Origin: Portunus trituberculatus
Lineage: Eukaryota > Arthropoda > Malacostraca > Decapoda > Portunidae
Reading direction: 5' to 3'
DNA length: 64,000 bases
Assembly (NCBI RefSeq): GCF_017591435.1
Contig: NC_059295.1
Span: 35,688,039 to 35,752,038 of the forward strand
Under the pieces are notes generated by a model, which did not search any database, was not told the origin of the DNA, and worked only from the letters and a program-made list of their open reading frames with translations. This document shows, piece by piece, positions 11,848 to 25,753 of this stretch. The first letter of the stretch is position 1; every line of letters begins with the position of its first letter. Both the position numbers and the translations under genes were made by a program.

Positions 11848-11985
11848 GAGATTTTTTTTTTATGAGGAAGGGAAGCCAACCAAGGGCAACAAAATATTAA
11901 AAAAGGCTACTTAAGCGCTGGTTCCCTTAAAGAATGATAAAGAATGAACCAAAATTAAGGAACAAATGTCTTGAAATGTGTAAAG
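11848..11985. repeat. Possible fragment of a dispersed crustacean repeat
   Basis: A T-run is followed by GAGGAAGGGAAGCCAACCAA, then GGGCAACAAAATATT, an AAAAAAGG-type stretch, a CTGGTTCCCTTAAAG-like segment and GTCTTGAAA. The order matches my memory of a common decapod dispersed repeat (T-run, CCAAGGGCAACAAAA, CCCATAAAG, GTCTTGAAA). This is recalled and not checked against a library. Confidence 0.35.
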
Positions 11986-12073
11986 TCTTTCTATTGTCTT
12001 CCCTTGTTTATTTTATCTGTGTCTATAATTTTTGAGGGTGTGAAAGAATTAAGGTGTTTGATCTTCAGCATTT

Positions 12074-12077
<4 letters not shown>

Positions 12078-12121
<44 letters not shown>
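12078..12121. repeat. (TG)n array
   Basis: Pure TG array. Confidence 0.95.
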
Positions 12122-12122
<1 letters not shown>

Positions 12123-12124
12123 CT

Positions 12125-12767
12125 ACTGTTATTCTTTTATGTTTTTATCCTAGTCCGTATGTTTGAGACGTGAAGGGATGGTTGTCACAGTCACACAAAT
12201 TTCGCTTACTAAGAAATTTTTACAGTATGTTGTTCAGTGCTTTTAGAGGTCTGACTATGTTTTGGTTTGCTGTTTCCTCTTTTTTATTACTTGAAAACTT
12301 GTGTTAGTATAATAGCAGTCAGTTTCTACCTAGATATATATTTTTCCTCTCTTTTTATTATAATGACAATACCAAGTTTCTTTACATTGATAAATTAACC
12401 TGGCCTTTTCCACCGGTGAAGTCTTTATGAAAAAAATATACCAGAAAAAATAATGCTAAATAACAGATAGAGAGAGAAAGAGGAAACTTGCCAGTATAAA
12501 AATCCGGCGTCCAGAATCCAATATTTATGGAAATCCTGTTGGAGCTCTCATGCATATTAATTTGCGAAAATGAATCACTAGTATGAGAAAATAAGCGAGG
12601 ATGTTTCTATCACCAGCCTCACTCTGCGCGCCATATCAACTCACTACCGGGGCGCGGCTGGCCGAGTAATGAAGCAGTGAAAATGTTGTCTGGCTCTCTT
12701 CCTCGAAGCCTCGTTACCCGCCAACTGCTTTTCGATACGCTTCATCTTCAATATGAACTAACACCAA

Positions 12768-12768
<1 letters not shown>
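12125..12768. other. Unique interval with POU/homeodomain-like island
   Basis: No gene is recognised. At 12550-12565 ATGCATATTAATTTGC combines octamer-like and TAAT homeodomain-like sites. A GC-rich CpG-containing stretch follows at 12625-12720. Confidence 0.3.
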
Positions 12769-12799
<31 letters not shown>

Positions 12800-13010
12800 T
12801 TAACCCCTTCAGTACTGGGACGCATCGTTACATCGAGATTTGGGTATGATTAGACGGTTTTACTGACAATAGGAATGGTCTATGGAGGTCAGAAGATTAA
12901 TGGCTAGTCTTCTCTATTTTGATCCTCACGTAAGTTTCTGAACCTGTATAAAATCACCAAATAGTAAGCAGAAGGAATATGGAAACGCGTCATGGTGCTG
13001 AAGGGGTTAA
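12800..13010 (+). mobile_element. MITE copy 1 (TTAA-type, about 210 bp)
   Basis: The left end TTAA-CCCCTTCAGTACTGGGACGC and right end GCGTCATGGTGCTGAAGGGG-TTAA form imperfect inverted repeats (16 of 20 bases). They are flanked by TTAA on both sides. There is no coding capacity. The TTAA duplication and C-rich terminus suggest mobilisation by a piggyBac-like (or Kolobok-like) transposase. This is the best-preserved copy in the window. It sits directly after a CA array. Confidence 0.8.
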
Positions 13011-13135
13011 TAAAAGGTGAAAATAAGGAAAAATTATATTTTGGGTATGTGTAGTGTCGTGTTGCAAATAGTCGTAGAAATTTATACGTGATTTTTTGCG
13101 TCCGTGTCCTGTGCGTATTGTGTGTTTGCGGTTTC

Positions 13136-13137
<2 letters not shown>

Positions 13138-13203
<66 letters not shown>
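13138..13203. repeat. (GA)n array
   Basis: Pure GA array. Confidence 0.97.
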
Positions 13204-13205
<2 letters not shown>

Positions 13206-13549
13206 TGGGGTGGAGGTGTATTTGGTGAGTGTCTTTTGTCCTCTTACCTGAGTCAGCGCACGTGAACACCTCTCTAATGGACAGGTGGTGGCTGGCTGGC
13301 CCTTAATGTGCACGAACCTAAGTGTTGTGTTGTGTGTTGCTCTCTCTCTCTCTCTCTCCTTTTATTCCTACCCTCTATTTCTTTCTCTGTGCATTATTTT
13401 CAGCAGTTTGTGGCCTTTTCGTCTGTTTTCTCTCTTCTCGTCTTTTTTTCTTTTCCTTCCATTGAACAATACTCTACCTTGTTTATTTTTCCGATTGGTC
13501 TGTTTGTGTGCTGGCGTGTGTTCTCTAAATATTTTTCTAGAGTTTTGAA

Positions 13550-13669
<120 letters not shown>

Positions 13670-14777
13670 CCATTTACAACTATAATGAAATGCCTCAAAA
13701 TTAAGAAACTTTTCACAATTTCCAGTGCGTTTTCCCCGGCTTTTCTCGAACAGTGGAAGGAAACACGCAACTCAACTTTGTGTGCAATGCGAAGATTGAC
13801 GACTTAATTTAGAAAGATCAAGTCTTCAAGGACAACAAAAGCGTCGTGTGTTATTACAGGACACAGACGGACTACTGGATGATTGATGTACAGAAAATTC
13901 TCCTTTCTGTAGATGTACTGAAGGCATGTCGGGTTACACGTAGGTTGTGAAGTGTGTGTAGAAGTGCGGTGCCGAGGACGAAGTTAGAATGGGTGTGTAT
14001 AGCGCGGAGATAAGTTGAGGTGTTATAGGAAGAGAAACACCGTGGAGTGAGGGGAGTTTGGGGTATTAGGATACGAGGAAACAGGAAGCAGTGATACCGG
14101 CAAGATTGCAACGCGGTAGGATCACAGAAGGGAGAAGACTTGGTAGAGTAAGTGGAACTCTAGAGCTTCCGTGGTAGAGCTCCCCTGGTACTTACAGGGA
14201 GAGTGGAAAGGAAGAGGGAGCGTGTCTTAGAGATGGAAATTAGACAAACACTTCAAGGATAGTCGGGTAAGCACACACCTCGTCGAGTCAAACAGGTTTA
14301 GTTTCATTCGTAATTAGAGACACACCTCGAGGATGAGTAAACATCATGTAAAGCTTCTGGAATCATAAAGGTCACATGCTGTCTGGATCGAGAAATGGTT
14401 TTAGTTTCCGGAATAAGCCGATACTTTTGAACATATTATCTGATATTTCCTTCTCCATTGGTCGGTGATGTTAGAGGTATTGGTTAAGTCATCATGTATC
14501 TCTTTGTCAGTAAGGAAGACCATGCTTGGCACATCACTGCCGCATGGTGCAAGAAGAGGTGGAAACACATAGTCGTACTTATCAGCCTTACGCGTGTCCA
14601 TCAGTCAGAAGTGCTTTCTCTCACATGCTAATCTTAACAAAAGTGAGATACAACGAACACCTTTCTCAACTAGCGACGGAGAAATAAAGATATTATTTTT
14701 ATCAGTAATGAAACCTATTACGAACAGAAGACTGAAATTTAATTGTAGCATTATTGTCGTTTGAAAAATTGGTCAGA

Positions 14778-14780
<3 letters not shown>
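13670..14780. other. Unique interval, no gene recognised
   Basis: This is the longest non-repetitive stretch of the first 15 kb. A 66-codon frame on the minus strand (14601 to 14401) has balanced composition (MDTRKADKYDYVFPPLLAPC...), but it has no recognised domain and no good flanking splice sites. It could be an old pseudogene fragment or chance. Confidence 0.35.
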
Positions 14781-14782
<2 letters not shown>

Positions 14783-14876
<94 letters not shown>

Positions 14877-14909
14877 TTGTGTGTGTGTGTGTGTGTGTAT
14901 GTGTGTGTG
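14783..14909. repeat. (TA)n then (TG)n compound array
   Basis: TA 14783-14868 followed by TG 14869-14909. The TA part is self-complementary and can extrude as a cruciform. Confidence 0.97.
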
Positions 14910-15694
<785 letters not shown>

Positions 15695-15913
15695 GGTGAC
15701 AGATCTATGATTTTTTTATTCATTGAAAGAAGTGACCAATACTTAATATGTGGCACAGTGTAAATCACGTAGAATTGCCTCTGAATTCTTGTACTACACT
15801 CATAATCGTTAAGGCGTTTATTGCTGGAGGAACTGTGGTAAATATTTACTGTGTCTCCCCTTTTTCCTTGTCTCCATATTTCTCTGTTGACGTGTCATTA
15901 TCTTCTCCCTCAG

Positions 15914-15997
15914 GTACGTGACCACCTGCAGACAACTGGTGTTCAAGTAATAGGTTTGGGATCATTCCCAATACAAGTGTTTGGCTCTGCTGGCCAG
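15914..15997 (+). CDS. Candidate 84-nt internal exon, product unknown
   Basis: A good acceptor (pyrimidine-rich TTATCTTCTCCCTCAG ending at 15913) and a consensus donor (CCAG|GTAAGG at 15998) bracket 84 nt. One frame is fully open: VRDHLQTTGVQV, then IGLGSFPIQVFG, then SAGQ (28 codons, length divisible by three). Skipping it would keep the frame, as in a cassette exon. The first 11 nt, GTACGTGACCA, recur at 6786 after a CT tract and encode VRDHLQ there too. I do not recognise the family. If real, it is one exon of a gene with very long introns on the plus strand. Confidence 0.38.
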
Positions 15998-16065
15998 GTA
16001 AGGGAGAGGAGGCGATACTGCTCCGTTAGTTAATCCGCCACCCTGTATTTGTGCTCACCTTTGTT

Positions 16066-16068
<3 letters not shown>

Positions 16069-16130
<62 letters not shown>
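16069..16130. repeat. (CT)n array
   Basis: Pure CT array 70 bp downstream of the candidate exon's donor. Confidence 0.97.
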
Positions 16131-16133
<3 letters not shown>

Positions 16134-16139
16134 GTATGC

Positions 16140-16630
16140 TTGTATGCTTCCTGCTAGAAACAAGGGAAACAGTTCATAATACCCACCAATAATATTCAGT
16201 GATGAAGTTTTAATCTTGATAACTCGCGTTTCCCTTTCCCCGCGCCATCATTATCGGAACGGCTAAGGGATAAAGGACGGAATGAGGTGAAACAGTGAGG
16301 GAAGGGGGAGGGAGAGGAGGAGTGATCGGGAAGCTTAGGGAGCGCGCTGAACAGTTCACTCACCCACACTGTTCCCGTCACGATCCTTGGTTTTAATGAC
16401 GACGCTAAGCTTACACGGCGCGCTGCCACACACACGACTTTTGCCTGCACTGGCAGCTCAGCGAAACATACTTGTGGTGGTGCTTTTGTTGGTACCTGTG
16501 GTGTTGTGGTGTTGTCTTTATTTTTATTTTTGTTATTGCCATTATTGTGCAATGTGGTGAAGGAAGCACGGTCTTGTTCTGACTAGTTTTCCCCCTCTGT
16601 TTTCCTCAGGGGAGTATGGGCAAGCTGTCT
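16140..16630. other. Unique interval, no gene recognised
   Basis: Moderately GC-rich, with a minus-strand frame of 118 codons (16552 to 16196) that resembles nothing I know. A strong acceptor-like CTCTGTTTTCCTCAG ends at 16610. Confidence 0.35.
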
Positions 16631-16634
16631 AAAT

Positions 16635-16849
16635 TTGACCCCTTCAATACTGACACACATTTTTACCATGATATTTGCGTATAATTCGACTTTTCTATTG
16701 ACATTAGGAAAAGTGTATAGAAGTTAAAAGATTAATGGCCAGAGATTTCACTATTTTAATCTCCCAATTGAGATTCTTAACTTGTATAGAATCATCAAAT
16801 TGTAAGCAGAATGAATATGAAAACCCGTCCTTGGTACTGAAGAGGTTAA
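16635..16849 (+). mobile_element. MITE copy 2 (TTAA-type)
   Basis: Same family and orientation as the copy at 12800. The left end is TTGA-CCCCTTCAATACTG (one base changed from TTAA) and the right end is TACTGAAGAGG-TTAA. The internal core AAAAGATTAATGGCCAGAG...CACTATTTTAATC is shared. It is older and more diverged. Confidence 0.75.
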
Positions 16850-17004
16850 GTTCTACCAGAGACAAGTTAGGGAGAGGTGACTGGTCCTTCATTATCGCCG
16901 CCTTGAGTCCAATCAGCTCTCCTCAACTTGTCTCCGGTAGCCCGTGTTTCCTTCACCACCTTCCCCAATTCGTCACAATGTTCCCACTTTATCATTGTCG
17001 TAAT

Positions 17005-17017
17005 AATGATGATGATG

Positions 17018-17063
<46 letters not shown>

Positions 17064-17108
17064 GAAGAAGAAGAAGAAAGATTGTTATTGTTATTATTAT
17101 TATTAGTA

Positions 17109-17187
<79 letters not shown>

Positions 17188-17230
17188 CGTTATTATAATG
17201 ATCATTGTTATTATTATTATTATTTTTTAT
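17005..17230. repeat. Inverted (AAT)n - (AAG)n - (ATT)n block
   Basis: GAT/AAT units at 17005-17062 and AAG at 17063-17077 are followed by ATT units to 17230. The AAT and ATT arms are inverted repeats of each other and can fold into a long hairpin. Confidence 0.95.
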
Positions 17231-17235
17231 CATTG

Positions 17236-17415
<180 letters not shown>

Positions 17416-17483
17416 TTATATATAAGCCTTCATCAATATTTACAAACCTTTCATTGATGTGACAAAACGAGCACCTAAGGAAC

Positions 17484-17550
17484 GAAGAGGAGGAGGAGGA
17501 GGAGGAGGAGGAGGAGGAGGAGGAGGCGGAGGAAGAGAAAGAGGAGGATT
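17484..17550. repeat. (GGA)n array
   Basis: GGA units with a GGC variant. Purine-only and G-rich. Confidence 0.95.
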
Positions 17551-17708
17551 AAGCGCATCATCACGGTATACATAGCTTATTCTACCAATAAAGAATCAAA
17601 TACTTACCTGGTACACGGTCAGGATTCTTTGATAGTAGTTTCCCAATTCTCTCTTTCCCTCCACTTCCCTCTTTAAGTCAAGTATTTTTCATTTTTTGCT
17701 TATTTGAT

Positions 17709-17742
17709 CCTCCTCCTCCTCCTCCTTCTCCTCCTTCTCCTC
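17709..17742. repeat. (CCT)n array
   Basis: Short CCT array. It is complementary in type to the GGA array 180 bp upstream. Confidence 0.93.
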
Positions 17743-17884
17743 CTGAAGAATGGTGACGAGGAAATAAAGAGCGTGATACAAGTCCCCTTGCCCTGAGTGA
17801 GGCTCTTTTGGCTGGGCTTAATTTGGCTTCTGCATTCGAATGGGAGTTGTGAGGCATAACTGTTGTGATGGTGATGGTTACCTC

Positions 17885-17953
<69 letters not shown>
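17885..17953. repeat. (TG)n then (GA)n
   Basis: TG 17885-17901 directly joined to GA 17901-17953. Confidence 0.96.
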
Positions 17954-17958
<5 letters not shown>

Positions 17959-18078
17959 TTGTTCAATATTAGAAAAGTCCTTCCCACCTTCGCTCTTTGC
18001 TCGTCCAACAAGTCGTCAAGTTTCCACTTTTGCTCTCATCATTTTATTGAGTTCTCGCCTGCTGCACTGAACCCTTCT

Positions 18079-18760
<682 letters not shown>

Positions 18761-18764
18761 ATGG

Positions 18765-18964
<200 letters not shown>

Positions 18965-18969
18965 TCAAA

Positions 18970-20040
18970 GAGGCGCTAACAAGGACCTTCAGAAGATGTT
19001 TGTCCGAGCCTTAGTGTCGTGGTTTCTCTTATCACCCTCCCGGGGACCTGCCTCATGTCTTTGCCTGTGTCCCTGCGGTCACTCCCGGACACTGAACCCC
19101 CAGCCACACACGGAGAGAGGGGCAAGGTGGTGACGCTACTCTTCCTGGAAATGTATTTGTTTGGTTCGTTTTACTCCATAAAGACAGATTCACTGGTAAT
19201 GTATTGGTGTATTGTTATGGAGTACAGTACATGACTGAAAAAAAGAGCCAATTGATACATAATCTGTACTCAGAACGTACTGACATTGTGTAAACCATGA
19301 GAGGAAATAGGAAGATTTAATCCGTGAAATAGAACATCGCTGGTACTGCTCATAGATATTTCATTGTTTTGAATATGTTGCCTTCTGTTCACTCGTCATT
19401 GGTGAAGAACAATGCAACTAGATTTGCTTTAATCCTGGTTACTTCTCAAGAATACTCGATTAGATATTAGAATCACTTTTAGGATTTGCTGCAACTTTCC
19501 GCTGCTCACTGTTATACTCGTATCTCTGCCCCGAGTATCAGTGCCCTGACTTACTAATGAAGGTGTGCCCGCTAGACCACTTCTATTATTAGTAAACCCT
19601 AACAATTAGCCCATAGACAGTACAGGTGCGCAGTTTTGGCACCAATGAATTATTCTTGGGTATAGAAATCTCGGCTTTGGGAAGAAGGTAAAGAAAGGTT
19701 GTGTTTTCTTATTGTTTCTATTTTTTTTTTTTTTTTTTTATATCCAACGAAAAGTTAAACGAAGTATACGGATTAGAAGTTCAGAATAAATACCTATCCA
19801 ATCACATGAGATTGACATGGTGAAGACAGTCGTGTAAAATGAAAGCAAGGTGAAGTGAAAGGAAACCAAGTGACGAAAATAGAGGAGAAAAAGTTCCAAG
19901 GCCGAACTGAAATACGAGTACTCTACCGGCGGACAGAGATGAGCGGAGGAAGTTTAGCTGGTCCTTTGTCCCGCCGCAGACCATCGGTGGCTGTCACTAA
20001 TGATGATGGTGATGGTGATGATGATGATGATGATAATGTG
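18970..20040. other. Unique interval, no gene recognised
   Basis: Mostly AT-rich unique sequence with a T-run at 19721-19739. The 18970-19150 part is GC-rich, with frames open in two phases and no recognised product. Confidence 0.4.
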
Positions 20041-20096
20041 GTAATGCGTGCTTGCTTGCTTGCTTACTTTTTTTTTCTTTTTTTTTTGTGTGTGTG

Positions 20097-20270
<174 letters not shown>

Positions 20271-20364
20271 AACAGGCAGGTGCCAATGCCATCAATCATA
20301 TTGAGTCTCGTCTTCACTCTCGCTGTGAGGACGTGAAGTGCCTCGCCCTCACTTGCTGTTCCAC

Positions 20365-20780
<416 letters not shown>

Positions 20781-21146
20781 TGAATTACATCCACCATAAT
20801 CGTGACAATAATGGCTGTTCTACAATTATACTTAACAAATTACAAGTGTTTTAGAAGCTAATGACTCGACAGGTACCGTTTTTCATGCCATAAAGTACTA
20901 GTGTAATATTTTCAGGCATTTATCCAGTCAGTGTTTACATAACGTGGAATGTACCAGCATGCAGGGTTCCCTTTACTGCGAGGACTATACTCTAACACAC
21001 TTCCTTGCCTCACCTCCACTACTTTCCAAATGTTCTAGTCTATTTGGAGTTACACGAGTATTAAGTGTTTTTATAGCTCTAGTGACACGTGATGCAGATT
21101 TTTACATTGTCAGTACGAGAAACCCTTGAACCCCTTAGAAAACAGT

Positions 21147-21148
<2 letters not shown>

Positions 21149-21211
<63 letters not shown>
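21149..21211. repeat. (GA)n array
   Basis: Pure GA array. Confidence 0.97.
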
Positions 21212-21212
<1 letters not shown>

Positions 21213-21602
21213 AAAGCGTTTCTGAATACGAGTCATATATTGTATCTGTGCCTATACGGACGTGTACTGCAATAGTGGTCCCAGAGTACAGGGCGTGCAA
21301 CTGCAGAGTAACAATATTAGTCACCTTTGTTATCAGCCTGGCAGGTCTCGCGTGTGCCTGGATCATCTTACGTCTCTAGCCTTCTCTGTCAGTGTTGTTG
21401 TCTCCCTTCATGTATCCGTTCCGTTTTCACCCTTCAACCTCGTTCTGTGCCGCGAACCCTGAGCACTGTGTATTGCCTGCCTCGGTACGGAGAGCACGGT
21501 ACAAGTTAGTGTGTGTCTTGTGACGAGGCCATCCCATGAATACTCGATGATGTGCTGCGCGTGATTTACTCTTGTGTTTGTGGAATACTGTGCTTAGTGT
21601 GT

Positions 21603-21605
<3 letters not shown>

Positions 21606-21680
<75 letters not shown>
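21606..21680. repeat. (GA)n array
   Basis: Pure GA array of about 75 bp. Confidence 0.97.
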
Positions 21681-21681
<1 letters not shown>

Positions 21682-22119
21682 TCATATTCCAGTTCGTCTC
21701 CCATCATATTTCATTTCATTCTCCGTATTCTAACTGACATGATTTTTGACAAACGGTCAATGCCTGTCTTACTTATGGGTTTTCGCGACAGCCAGTGTTG
21801 ACATCCCTCCGCACAGCCCTTGAATTACAGACCAGAGCAAGTTGGCTGTGGGCAGTGATTGGTCGGCGGGTGTGCTGCGGGAGAAAAGTTAGCTGAAAAT
21901 TGAGAGAAACGGGAGGAGGGAGAGGCAGCTAGAGAGAAAAGGAATCGGACGTAATTCAGTGACAGGTGAACTCCCGGTCAATAGAAAGTGGGTGACCTTC
22001 GCTGTCCAGTGTCCTTTCTCCCTTTTTTTTTTCTGTATCATGATCACGTTCACTCTCTTTCAGTATGTCCTTGTCATTTGTCATTCCTCTGCATGGATGG
22101 GATTGGAGCTGCTTCAGGG

Positions 22120-22121
<2 letters not shown>

Positions 22122-22203
<82 letters not shown>
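22122..22203. repeat. (CA)n array
   Basis: Pure CA array. Confidence 0.97.
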
Positions 22204-22204
<1 letters not shown>

Positions 22205-22890
22205 CACAAACCAGCACGGGAGATTCCAATTTATCACCCAACATTACTCAGACAGGCAAGAGTGGCATGTAACTAAGAGGTTTGCATGTGAGAACAGACT
22301 CTTCTACTTGATCCATCGTGTCCTTTACATCCTGAAAAGTAAATATGAATGTTTCCAGAAAAGAATACCTTGTTTTCTATGCTGGGAAGATACATATTGC
22401 AGGGTTTTTTCTGGCGCAAATGTTAACCTGGCCTTTATACGAGCGAATTTTCTCAGTTCTCGGCGCTTGCGTTGGTGTAGGTGGGTTGGAATGTGAAGTG
22501 CGCTGTACTCAGACACGCCAAGCTTTTCCCGAGTCTCTTACCGGGTCCCAGGTGTGTGTCTTTACCCATGCTGTGCTCGATCATGACTTCTACTGCTGTT
22601 GAGCCTGGGAGTATCTTCCCTATTTGTTCCTTCCTTCCTGTTCCTAGAAATGTTATTATCTTTTGTTTTCCTCAGTATTTCTTCTTTACTCTACCGGTAG
22701 TACAGCTGAGGTGTCTACAATATTAAAGCTCCTTTGTTCCTCATTCAAGGGCTTTTAATTAGCTTTTTTTTTCTTTACTATTGGTTGCTACTTTATACTG
22801 AAACCAAAACTTCTACTGCTACAACTACTAGAGTACTATATTTTATCACAAAATTTTCACCTTTTGTTCCTCTTCTAATCGCTACTTTAT
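22204..22890. other. Unique interval, no gene recognised
   Basis: Several 60-85 codon frames overlap here. None has recognisable motifs or a matching splice-site pair. Confidence 0.4.
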
Positions 22891-22909
22891 ACTACTACTA
22901 CTACTATTG

Positions 22910-22970
<61 letters not shown>
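22891..22970. repeat. (CTA)n array
   Basis: CTA array with one TTG interruption. Confidence 0.96.
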
Positions 22971-23716
22971 AAACTCTTGCTGCTGCTATAAAAGTAATCA
23001 CGAATCCTTGCATGTTTTATGTGATTATTATAACCCATATGTTCTTCCTTCACTGCTACGTACGACTTTTAAAATTATAAAAAGGTACTGACATTTTCGT
23101 CTACCACCTCTCCATTACATTCATTTTTCACGTCAGCCACCGCCTTTGTTCTCTTATCTTCCAACCAGTAGATTAGATAAATGTGTCTGTATGTCTAGTG
23201 TAATACTTTGAGCAAACAGCCTCTTGAGAACTAACACATCTCATGCTATTTACCTTATTTTTCTCTCATTTGTATCCCTTTATATTCCGCCTCCTCCTAC
23301 TACCTCTCTCCACCACTACTCCTACCACCACCACCACCAACAACACCACTATCCCTGCTCCATTATTACTGCCACTTCGAAAAAAGAATGAGCCCACCAC
23401 CAAGAAGCCACAGCGCTGATGGCTCCACCGCGCACCGTAATCGATTCCACGTTATCACCGCCACACGATCGCCCTTTTATTTGCTCAAGAGTGAGTGTGT
23501 GTGTGCTGTCAGCGTCACTTTTAGGTCATGGGCAGGGGTGAGGTTAGGGAGTGTGTGGGCGGGCTTTATCAGCGTGACCCATCCTTTCATCGCCCAGGGA
23601 GAAGAGCAGAAATGAGGGAAAGGTGCTCCGTATGTGAGAGGTCTGTAATTTAAGACGGAGGTAGAAGAGAAGTGCATGATATATTCTGTTATGAAAAGTT
23701 TTTGATGTGGTTTGGC

Positions 23717-23718
<2 letters not shown>

Positions 23719-23806
<88 letters not shown>
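23719..23806. repeat. (TG)n array
   Basis: Pure TG array of about 88 bp. Confidence 0.97.
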
Positions 23807-23810
<4 letters not shown>

Positions 23811-24311
23811 GACCATATATCGTACTCAGATGTTGGTGATGTTTTATTTTTTTTCTTTCTTTTTCTACAGTTTCAGGTGCGGGTAGCTGAATAATGCTAA
23901 AAATGTGTAAGTCGAGCCTTCCTTTCGTCTCTCCCTCTCTCGTAATACTTTGGCGTACCAGAGGGTCGGTCGCCGTCAGTGCAGCGAAAGGTCAAAGAGG
24001 GGGAAGGAAAAATATATACAGTACCATCTTAAAATGAAAAAAAAAAAGAACTAGGGTACATTTTCAAATATGTTCTCATAATAATTTTGTTAGTCAAATT
24101 CTGTATATACCAAATGCAACACTAGTCAGGTATACTTTGGTTACAATCATATTTTTTTCTTTTTTTGTGTGTTTTTTTTATTAATTTACTTAACTTATTC
24201 TATTCTCTCTTATATTTTATTCATTTTCTTTTATTTTAGACTATTTCAGACTCTTTTCTTTTCCACGTGTCTAGAGACTCAGGCTTCTCTCTGTCTGTCT
24301 TTCTGTCTATT

Positions 24312-24315
<4 letters not shown>

Positions 24316-24362
<47 letters not shown>
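24316..24362. repeat. (CT)n array
   Basis: Pure CT array. Confidence 0.96.
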
Positions 24363-24365
<3 letters not shown>

Positions 24366-24417
24366 TTTCTAACATCATTTATATATCTTTCTATTCTTGC
24401 ATGTATCAGCTTTTAGA

Positions 24418-24496
24418 CCTCCTCCTCCTCCTCCTCCTCCTCCTCCTCCTCCTCCTCCTCCTCCTCCTCCTCCTCCTCCTCCTCCTCCTCCTCCTC
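24418..24496. repeat. (CCT)n array
   Basis: Pure CCT array. The Pro-only and Gly-only open frames are artefacts. Confidence 0.97.
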
Positions 24497-24649
24497 TGTT
24501 CCCTCCCCTTGTCCTCTCTTCCCAACCTTCTTTTCTTCCGCCTCCCGCTCGCCGACTAACACGTTCCTCCAAGATAACAAACTTTCTGGCGCGGATATCG
24601 AACAAAACTACACAACTCTTAGGCGGCGGCTCTGCATCACTCACTCCTT

Positions 24650-25170
24650 AGACGGACACGGGCATTGTGGCGAGAGGGAGAGTGAGGGAGGGATAGACAC
24701 GGAGATGGAGAGGGAGAGACGGCCTTGTGCTGTAAGATGAGGAATAGCAGGAAAAAAAGTGAAGGAGGAATAGAAGAAGGAAGGTGTGCGGAAAAGTTTC
24801 GTTGGGGAGGAAAAAGAGGGAGAACAGAGGATGTGAGCATAATGAAAATTGTTGTAAGGAGCGTAACCGATATTTGAAACGCGTTATGGAGATGGAACTG
24901 ACGCTGAGGACTGGAGCGTGGCGCATGGATGGTTTCCCTGCCAGTGTGGGATTTGGTAAGAGGCGAGGGGAGGACATGAAAAGAAGGAAGGAGTAGGTGA
25001 GAGGACAACGAAGAAGAGGAAGAGGAAGAGAAGGAGGAGGAGGAAGGGGGTAAATAGCAGTATTGGAGAAAGATGACGAGGATGAGGAGGTAGGATATAA
25101 TGCACTATGGGGAAAAACAAGAGGAGAGGAAGGGTGTAAAAGTGTGTAAGGATGAGAAGAGAGGTAATAT
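24650..25170. repeat. Polypurine-biased block
   Basis: The plus strand is strongly A/G-biased with degenerate GGAGA/GAAGAGG motifs. The 214-codon minus-strand frame is a Leu/Ser/Pro-rich artefact of this bias. Confidence 0.7.
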
Positions 25171-25304
25171 GATGGTAAGAAAGGAACTATTGATGCTTTA
25201 AGAATGATGTGAGGTGGTGCAAATACACACGACCAAGAGAGATGGATTGTATTGGCACTGAAGTAAATTAGCCAAACACTTAAGTCAACCAAGCTGTTAA
25301 TGGT

Positions 25305-25518
25305 TTAACTCCTTCAGTACCATGACGCGTTTTCATATTCTTTCTGGTTAATATTTGGTGATTTCGTTCAGCTTCAAAAACTTATATGGGGATTAAAATA
25401 GTAAAGACTCTGGCCAGTAATCTTCATAACTTCCATAGACCTTTCCTAATGTACATAAAATTGCCTTGTCATACCCAAAACTCCAGGTAGAAATGCATCC
25501 CAGTACTGAAGGAGTTGA
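25305..25518 (-). mobile_element. MITE copy 3 (TTAA-type, reverse orientation)
   Basis: The ends are TTAA-CTCCTTCAGTACCATGACGC and CAGTACTGAAGGAG-TTGA. The internal core reads in reverse (GGGGATTAAAATAGTAAAGA). Same family as 12800, inverted. Confidence 0.78.
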
Positions 25519-25753
25519 TAATGAATAGTGATATGAATTAATACGAAAAGAAAGAAAAAAAAACGTGTAAAGAATGAAAGGGAACAGGAAATTAGCGTTA
25601 CTTATGGAGAGCAGATATCCATAAAAGCTAAGATTCTTTACTTGATGAACACCAATCATCATCTTCTTCTTATTTGCTGATAATTCTTTCTTTACTTTAC
25701 TTATTTTAAAGAAAGTTGATGAAATTTTTATTGCTCTTCTTTCTTTCCATTCC

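Noticed and set aside
13247..13316. Minus-strand exon-like segment ending CTCAG|GTAAGAGG
   Set aside because: The donor is good and the 70 nt are open, but the acceptor is poor and several frames are open. Too weak to annotate.
16596..16640. Acceptor-like CTCTGTTTTCCTCAG at 16610 followed by an open frame (GSMGKLSKFDPF)
   Set aside because: The frame runs directly into the MITE at 16635 and no donor follows.
17608..17673. Minus-strand exon-like segment (ELGNYYQRILTVYQ) ending CAG|GTAAGT
   Set aside because: Strong donor and a protein-like peptide, but no pyrimidine tract before the possible AG acceptor. Worth an RNA check.
23840..23895. Strong T-rich acceptor at 23870 followed by FQVRVAE and stop
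   Set aside because: Too short to tell a last exon from chance, with no partner exon seen.
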